In this document: in pieces, positions 57,870-64,000 of the stretch
How the letters are laid out: the number at the start of each line of letters is the position of its first letter
Position numbering within the stretch: position 1 is the first letter of the stretch
Assembly (NCBI GenBank): GCA_003550325.1
Contig: QKWP01001923.1
Span: 1-64,000, forward strand
DNA from: Gigaspora rosea
Taxonomy: Eukaryota > Glomeromycota > Glomeromycetes > Diversisporales > Gigasporaceae
Length of the DNA: 64,000 bases
Reading direction: 5' to 3'
The notes under the pieces: model-generated
Seen by the model: only the letters and a program-made list of their open reading frames with translations
What the model was told of the DNA's origin: nothing
The model's database searches: none
Position numbers and translations under genes: made by a program

Positions 57870-59780
57870 GATTTGCCTACCCCCTATGACTGTATGATAT
57901 TACGTTCTAATTACGTATTTTTATAATTGACAATACATAATTAACATATGTCAACTTGTATCATATAGATCACAGAATTACTATTAATATCGATAGTAAT
58001 AATTACGTATTCGATTTATTAAGACTATTCTTTCAATGCCGCATTAGTCAACCAATTAAAAGTCAATCAAAAGTTAGAAGACGGTTATTGTCGTTTTTTA
58101 TACATATATATAATAAACGATTATTTTATACATTTTAATCGCATAATATATCATTTGTAAGATTAAGTTTTAACATGTGGCACTTGCTTTTTTTTATCGC
58201 GCACCCCAATATATAATAGTTATTGTACTCTAATAAGTAAACTATAATAAGAATAAAGCATAGGGCCAAAAATCAAGTTTATAATGTAAAGTATAACTTA
58301 TATGTTACGTGTCATTTTGAAATTTGTTGATTATATGAATTGACACGTATTATTTTCTAATCTCCACCGATCGATAAAGGAAGTTACATAATATAATATT
58401 ACGTATTAGCAAAAAAGCATATGAAAGCATATTATGATAGAATATATTAACGGATTGTACTGTCTTTTTCACCAAAAAGCAACCGGTTTAAGTAGAACAA
58501 ATAAAAAAAAACTGCTGCTATTGTCGAAAAACCAATTGCATGCGAAATCTGTCAAAATTGGAAATTCATGTAATCAAGGAGCATTTATGCGTAAAATAAT
58601 GTTCAAATCTTATTTCGCAAAAATTATACTGATTGTAAAATAACACGCTTTATTTTTAAATTTACGAATGATATTTTATCAGTTTCGAAACAACATAAAT
58701 CGAAAAACGATGATACTGTGAGAGTTTTTTTTAACAATTATCCAAAATTCAGTAGTATGTACGTCGCTAAGAGTTTTTTAACAATAACTAGGCAATTAAA
58801 ATAATAATTTTGGTATATAATCAGTTGAGTTTTGAATTAATGACTAACTTTACCACTAAATATTAGATATTCAGGTATATTCGGTTAGATTATTTTTTAA
58901 ATTTTTTAAATGATCGGCATGCACCTTAACATAATATTAGTAGTCATAAGTCAACGGATTGAAAAAGTGCTAATGAGCCCTGTGAAAATAGCCGTGGGAA
59001 CGGACAGCTACATAATCAAGATTACAGAGTAATAAAGGACGCAAGTGCGATTCGATCGATAATGAAAGATTGATATTAATAAAATATTCGTAATCGTCGA
59101 TACAATGATAAGAGACTATTATCCAAGTGTTATTAAATAAAGTGTTCGTAGCGATAGTTGGGGATTCCCTTTTTATTTTTACATACAATTCTTTGAACGA
59201 GTAAAATATGCTGTTTTGATGTACCTCTTGAGAATTTTAAGAATTTTCATTAAATAAAAATAATATTTTAAAAAATCTCTTTTTTTTTGGTAATGCATTT
59301 TATTTTATTTTATTTTATTTTTTTAAATTTCAGGAGATAAAAAATTAGATATGCGGTTTTTTTGAGATTAAAAAAAAAAAAATTATAATTTTGACATAAT
59401 AAAAGTGGTATCAAAAGCGAAAAATTTCAGATATCAAACTAAATAGTAAATAATTATTAAAAAAGGCAATTTCTATTTGTACACGGATGTTTGTACCTAA
59501 AAAACCAACTGATATCTTCAATTTTCAATATGAAACCACATTTTGGCTTCTAACAAAAAAAAAACTCCTCGCGAAATTTTGGCATAAACAGTGTATAAAC
59601 TAACTCCCGCTCCAATTCCAAACACACCCTTACCCTAACTATAAACCTGGGTTTATTTTTTCGTTTATAAAAATTATTTGTTTGGCATGTTACACGAAAT
59701 TGTAGATCAAAAATGACTAGTGTAAATTTATAAATTTTCTTTAAAAAATTAATTTTTTTAAAAATTTTATATATATTAAT
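57870..59780. other. Long stretch without a supportable gene
   Basis: AT-rich. A frame at 58970-59188 (-) is moderately protein-like (ESPTIATNTLFNNTWIIVSY, HCIDDYEYFININLSLS) but has no recognisable motif, partner exon or relatives in the window. A diverged repeat related to 32700-32870 is at 59530-59650, with a TACCCTAACTATAAACC tract. Confidence 0.4.
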
Positions 59781-59869
59781 TTATAGTTAACAAACAATCG
59801 AAGGCTACTACTCCAGCAAAAAAAACGTTCTATACAAACTCCCAAAAATAAAAGACCACAAAGATCAGC

Positions 59870-60051
59870 TGAAAGTAATTTGGATAAGAATGATATTCGA
59901 ATACAAATAATGAACCAGCAATGATCACAATAGAAAAATTGGAATACAAAGAAGTATGCTTTTAATTGATGAAAGTAGAAAATTGAGAGAATTACGAATT
60001 GCTAATACAGCTAAGGAAGTGAACATGGACACAATGACGATAATCTATTAG
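59870..60051 (+). pseudogene. Possible tail of a Myb/SANT-like transposon accessory protein
   Basis: SAESNLDKNDIRIQI, and in a second frame RSMLLIDESRKLRELRIANT then AKEVNMDTMTIIY before a stop. Charged helical tails with a late MDTxTM-like segment occur in PIF/Harbinger accessory proteins, which is the only basis for this suggestion. It is short, frame-shifted and weak. Confidence 0.25.
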
Positions 60052-61083
60052 ATAAATATATTAATTATAGATTTGCATTTAATAATGCTAACGAATACAA
60101 TTTATTTAAATATATATGTATGATATCGTATATGTATATTGTCCGAAGTACGTATAAGAATCATATATATGTTTTATATATTTTATACAAGTTAGTATGT
60201 CCGACAAGTGAGTAGGTCTGACGTAATTCTAGTATTCGTATATACGTTATACGCTTTTTCGATTTTTTATACGTACATTTACTACTTTAGGTAATACCTA
60301 TTTGGGTCATAAATTTGAAATATTGTTTAGTGACGCAATAAAAAATGCGGTATATATTAAATGTCACTAGAAATTGACGAAGCTAGAAATTAGAGACCTC
60401 GATCCAACAATATAAACCCTGCCAAAATCCGCTTAATTATACTCTTTCATTATCAAAATTACCCTAATTCTTAATCTAACTATTAAAAAAAGCACCCCAT
60501 ACTAAAATAAAAAAATTCCAGCTTCAGCTGTGACATTCAGCAGTCATAATATAAATATGAAATAAGTAAGTTATAATATGAAAATGGTCGATTCCAGGGA
60601 AGAGATGGTTGGATCGCGAAGTGAGGTTAAAGACATTTCATTAATTTTATAATTTACTATATATACTTGTATATATAAATTTTGGAAATGCACGGGTCTG
60701 ATCATGAGGTAGTTGCCCAATCACAAAATGGTTTAGTATCCACGTGATACACTTTCTGTTAACCATATTACAATTTCTTTCGTAACTTTGAAGCAAACTA
60801 ACTCGCGTTGTAAATGAATAAAACTATTCACCCAGGTTAAAATATAGCTTATAAACACAAGAGCTTTATTAAAAAAATAAACAGTGCTTTAATCAGCGAA
60901 GAGAACATGCAATCAGAACTCCTAATTGGTTAGTTGAATTTATAAATATCATATCGACTAGAAAAGTCGACTATTATCGACTGCAAGCACTAACTTGAGA
61001 ATGTTCTACGCGTGATTTAACTAATAATTATGTTATACAATGAAATTCTATCAGACGAAAAAATTTTAACTATATACCGGCGT

Positions 61084-61170
61084 GGCTGACTTGCAGGAAT
61101 GTGGTCAAGGGCCGACCCGCCCTCCCGCCCTCCCGCCCGGTTGATGGGCCGAGGTCAGCCTGTATCACTA
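61084..61170. repeat. Small GC-rich island with CCCGCCCT repeats
   Basis: GCCCTCCCGCCCTCCCGCCC is flanked by GTGGCTGACTTGCAGG and AGGTCAGCCTGTATC, which are roughly inverted. It sits at the left junction of the duplicated block (61162 on). It may be a GC-rich MITE or residue of one. Confidence 0.45.
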
Positions 61171-62217
61171 TTGCAGTCACATGAAATTTTTGTGGCGCAA
61201 AAAAATCAGATTTCAAGATCATAACGCAACATGATCAGGAAATTCAAAACAAACGTTCAAGTTGCATAAGAAACCACTGCCTTTAGTGCTCTAACAGAAA
61301 GTTTTCCTTAAGCAATTTTACCATAGGATCTCTAATTCGATAATCATGTAACTCAACTTTTTGGTGGCGATACTGAGAAAGATTAAAAATACGAGTTTTA
61401 TTTATTGTAAGATACTCAGATACAAATCAATAGCCGATTTGATAATAAAAAAACTTTTCTATGGGCAAATAATAGTATATTGTTTTTTTTGTGATAATTA
61501 TAAAATCACTAAAACTGTTTATTCTTTAAATATTTAAACGCCCTTTATGTTCTTTATTTATAAAAAAAAAATAAAATAAAATATAAAATAAAATAAAAAA
61601 TAAAAATAAAATAAAAAATAAAACAAAAAATAATAAAATAAAAATAAAAAAAAATTAAAATAAATAAAAATAAAAAATACTATTTAAAGTAATATAACTT
61701 TCTTCCAAACAAATGCGTAATTGTTTAAGGTCATGTTCACATAAAATTGCATTTGCAATTTCTTTTGCTCCATGAGGTCCAATGTTGTTATTATTAAGTT
61801 TTAAATCTTTCAGGGAGGTGTTTTTGCAAAGCGCATTTCTATCGCTTTACCTCCTTTAAATCCAATAGCATTTGTTGAAAGGTTTAAAAACGTCGGTATG
61901 GAGTTTTCACAAAGAGCGTTTGCAATGGAAAGCTAACTCATTTCCTCCCTGATTTCCAAGAAGATTGTTTAAAAGATTCAGAGAAATCGACGTAGAGTTT
62001 GCACATAGCGCTTCTATTAAAAATGACTGACGTTTCATGAGTCCGAGGTTATTATTCCAGAGTTCCAGTGGATTCAATAATTTGTTGTAATCAAAAATGG
62101 CAGTCAGCTGATCGATTTCATGCTGTTTGCATTTACGTTGTTCATTTACATTTTCTCTTGTAAATGTTTCGTAAATTTTTATAGCGTTGATAAAATTACC
62201 TTGCTTTAGGCACTCAC

Positions 62218-62343
62218 GTGTACCTCTATCCGGATTTATATACGGATATATACTATGTCGTGTGATATAACGTGACATAGTATTTTATATCCGAATATAA
62301 GTAAATCCGGATTTAAATTTAAATCCGGATAGAGGTATTAACT
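62218..62343. mobile_element. ATCCGGAT-word element with 9-bp target duplication
   Basis: TACCTCTATCCGGATTTATA ... AAATCCGGATAGAGGTATTA lies between two copies of ACTCACGTG (62211-62219 area and 62346-62354). Removing it rejoins a reading frame of the host gene next to a TTACAAG acceptor. The inside is a dyad ladder of ATCCGGAT, AAATTTAAAT and ATATATAC. Confidence 0.75.
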
Positions 62344-62479
62344 TACTCACGTGCTTTATCAACACTTGTAAATTAATCTTGAATTGGTTAGGAAAATCGC
62401 CAAAAATTTCCTTTGCGTCGAAGTAGCGCCGTTTCGGGTCATTGTCCCAGTATGTTTCATAAAAAGTAATATATTGAGC

Positions 62480-62620
62480 TGGGGTAGAGTTAACACCTCT
62501 ATTTGGATTTATATATCCGGATATAAATAAGTCCAGGTTTAAATTTAAATCCGGATATATAGATAAAACCGGATTAATCCGGATATAAAAAATAGATCCA
62601 GATTGAGGTATTAACTCTAA
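62480..62620. mobile_element. ATCCGGAT-word element, second insertion, imperfect 9-bp duplication
   Basis: AGAGTTAACACCTCTATTTG ... GATTGAGGTATTAACTCTA is bounded by AGCTGGGGT on one side and AGCTGGGT on the other. The inside has AAATCCGGATATATAG, ACCGGATTAATCC and GGATATAAA. A third, at 63103-63222, has AGCTTGAG / AGCTATAG at its edges. Confidence 0.7.
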
Positions 62621-63484
62621 GCTGGGTACCTCCTATAGACTCCTATTTTTTGTAATATATGAGGAATGAATGTTTCTGGTCCAATGTGCGCGTAAGGCAT
62701 CTTGCTGCTTGAAATTTTCCAAAAAATTACTCCCGGGTTTAAGTCATTTATCGTTCCTGTCGCAAGACTAAACACATCCGATTTTTTATCATGTAATAAT
62801 GTCGATTGAGGATCGGTATATACGATATTAGAGACCGAGTTGGATATCTCAAAATTAGTGATCTTTGGATTTCCTTGACAAATTAATATATTATTCGGAT
62901 GCTATAAGAGTTATTTAGTGAATAAAAAAATAACTATGTAAGTATACATTATTGGGCAAAAATTGGTAAATAATAGTAATTTGGCAATTGCCGCTCCACG
63001 GCACGTGTAATCAAATTACATAACACATGAAAAATAACAAAAAAAAATAATTTTATGATCAAATATACTTACAAGATTATGATGAATTATCTATATTGAG
63101 CTTGAGTACCTCTATTTGGTTTTATATATCCGAATCCAGGTTTAAATTTAAATCCGGATATATACGATAAAACCGGATTAATCCAGATATGAAAAATATA
63201 TCCGGATTGAGATATTAACTCTAAGCTATAGTACCTTCTACGGACTCTTCCCTATTTTGTTAGAATATATGAGGAATGAACGTTTCTGGTCCAATGTGCG
63301 CGTAAGGTATCTTGCTGCTTGAAATTTCCAAAAAATATTAGAGACCGAGTTGGATATCTCAAAATCAGTGATCTGATATACAATTTATCTGCCTATTCCA
63401 ATATCTCAAAATAATTATCCAAACATTGTCGTAAATTTTCTTTATTAGCGTATTGAAAAACCATATTATACAGTAACTAAGGAT

Positions 63485-63830
63485 GGATATGGTTACAGTT
63501 ATAGCCGTTTGTGACCGGCTATAGCCGTAGCCGATTCTAGTCGGTCAGAGGTGCTTAGCTGACCGACTAAATTGTAGCTGAGGGTGGGTATTTAGCAATA
63601 AAATTGCGCAGGGGTTGCTGAACAGACGAACCGGTGATTTCTGATTTATGTGGAGAAGTGGGTGGGGCGAATTTTGACTGTTATTGTTGTTGCTTGTGAG
63701 TGGAGAGTGAGAGAGAGTCTGTGGCGAGTGTATTTATGTGATTTTTAGCTGATGCTTGGTGTAACGCTACGTGATCGGTAGATTCCCTTGTGTAACATCA
63801 CCTGACCGACTGATAAACGGAAAATCCCGT
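63485..63830. repeat. TATAGCCGGCTATA / GACCGACTA word island
   Basis: GTTATAGCCGTTTGTGACCGGCTATAGCC, GTAGCCGATTCTAGTCGGTCAG, GCTGACCGACTAA and later CACCTGACCGACTGATAA repeat one motif in both orientations, around a GC-richer middle. It replaces the expected N-lobe region of kinase-LRR copy 2. Confidence 0.5.
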
Positions 63831-64000
63831 AAAGACTATACAATCATCACATCACGTGAAATAATGCATACGTCATTTGTTTACTTGCACTAACAAAAAT
63901 TGGAAATTATCTCAAGAATGACTAAACCAATTTTGATGATCTAGCTGTCGTTAGAATCAGAAGAATTGGCTCTACAACTTTAATTAAAGGATCAAAGAAC

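Larger units (their letters stand above)
61680..63480 (-). pseudogene. Protein kinase plus RNI-type LRR gene, broken copy 2
   Basis: The minus strand from about 63475 reads MVFQYANKENLRQCLDNYFE then ILE and a stop, the kinase hinge. At 62900-62650, after a TTATAG acceptor, HPNNILICQGNPKITNFEIS then TDPQSTLLHDKKSDVFSLAT, GVIFWKISSSKMPYAHIGPE and TFIPHILQ form the catalytic loop to C-lobe. NFE stands in place of DFG, and 11 extra residues sit within SLGVIFW. At 62480-62360, AQYITFYETYWDNDPKRRYF is the closing kinase helix. At 62240-61907, ARECLKQGNFINAIKIYETF leads into LRRs (LELWNNNLGL; SISLNLLNNLLGNQGGNELA; then, shifted, TFLNLSTNAIGFKGG and LKDLKLNNNNIGPHGAKEIA). The extreme C-terminus is deleted and the N-lobe exon is missing. 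A word island occupies 63485-63600. Confidence 0.65.

Noticed and set aside
58970-59188. 72-codon minus frame as a gene
   Set aside because: Fairly protein-like composition, but no recognisable motif, no flanking exons and no repeat elsewhere in the window; left as unannotated.

Overview
This is a very AT-rich eukaryotic window with intron-bearing genes (GT...AG introns, mostly about 60-120 nt), many short non-autonomous DNA transposons, Helitron/Pif1, MULE and hAT remnants, and kinase and leucine-rich-repeat gene fragments in large-family style. It reads as a repeat-rich filamentous fungus. The kinase wording (YANKGNLRQ, DKKSDVFSLGVIF), the Helitron helicase and the base composition fit an arbuscular mycorrhizal fungus (Glomeromycotina, Rhizophagus-like). 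That placement is inferred from family resemblance, not from a search.

The best-supported host genes are three Ymc1-type mitochondrial carrier paralogues with one shared seven-exon structure, including two microexons (21 and 24 nt). Copy A (138-1539, +) is cut by the window start. Copy B (14752-16764, +) is a recent duplicate of A, with introns and 3' flank still alignable. Copy C (22569-24000, -) is an older, divergent paralogue. A small three-exon two-helix membrane protein gene lies at 26090-26805. Two related, broken copies of a protein-kinase plus RNI-type LRR gene lie on the minus strand at about 55.37-57.43 kb and 61.68-63.48 kb.

Region by region: 1-17 kb holds carriers A and B with a palindrome-rich 1.8-kb element (4054-5849), a polyadenylated retroposon (6996-7447), a decayed Helitron-type helicase (about 7.99-9.76 kb, -) and several MITEs. 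17-31 kb holds carrier C, an old tandem-repeat stretch, nested MITEs, a hAT transposase fragment beside a hAT-type MITE, A-rich satellites and a tRNA-derived SINE with a 14-bp target duplication (29058-29654). 31-39 kb is AT-rich with pyrimidine-rich tandem repeats, palindromic elements and a 484-N gap. 39-53 kb is a transposon graveyard: MULE remnants in opposite orientations, invaded by a GC-rich segment, which in its other copy is invaded by a 2.1-kb element, which itself contains a MITE. 53-64 kb carries the duplicated kinase-LRR block.

The most unusual signal is a class of short islands (about 80-400 bp), each written almost wholly from one GC-bearing dyad 'word' in both orientations with AT spacers. 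The word differs by island: CCGGGT, TGACGAAA, TAACCGGTTA, ATCCGGAT, CACGTTnAACGTG, GGTCCGGACC, AATCTGC, TATAGCC and others. At least two are demonstrably insertions. One has an empty site in the paralogous carrier intron (706-906), and the ATCCGGAT type is flanked by 9-bp target duplications in the kinase-LRR copies. No LTR, retroviral or Polinton element was recognised.
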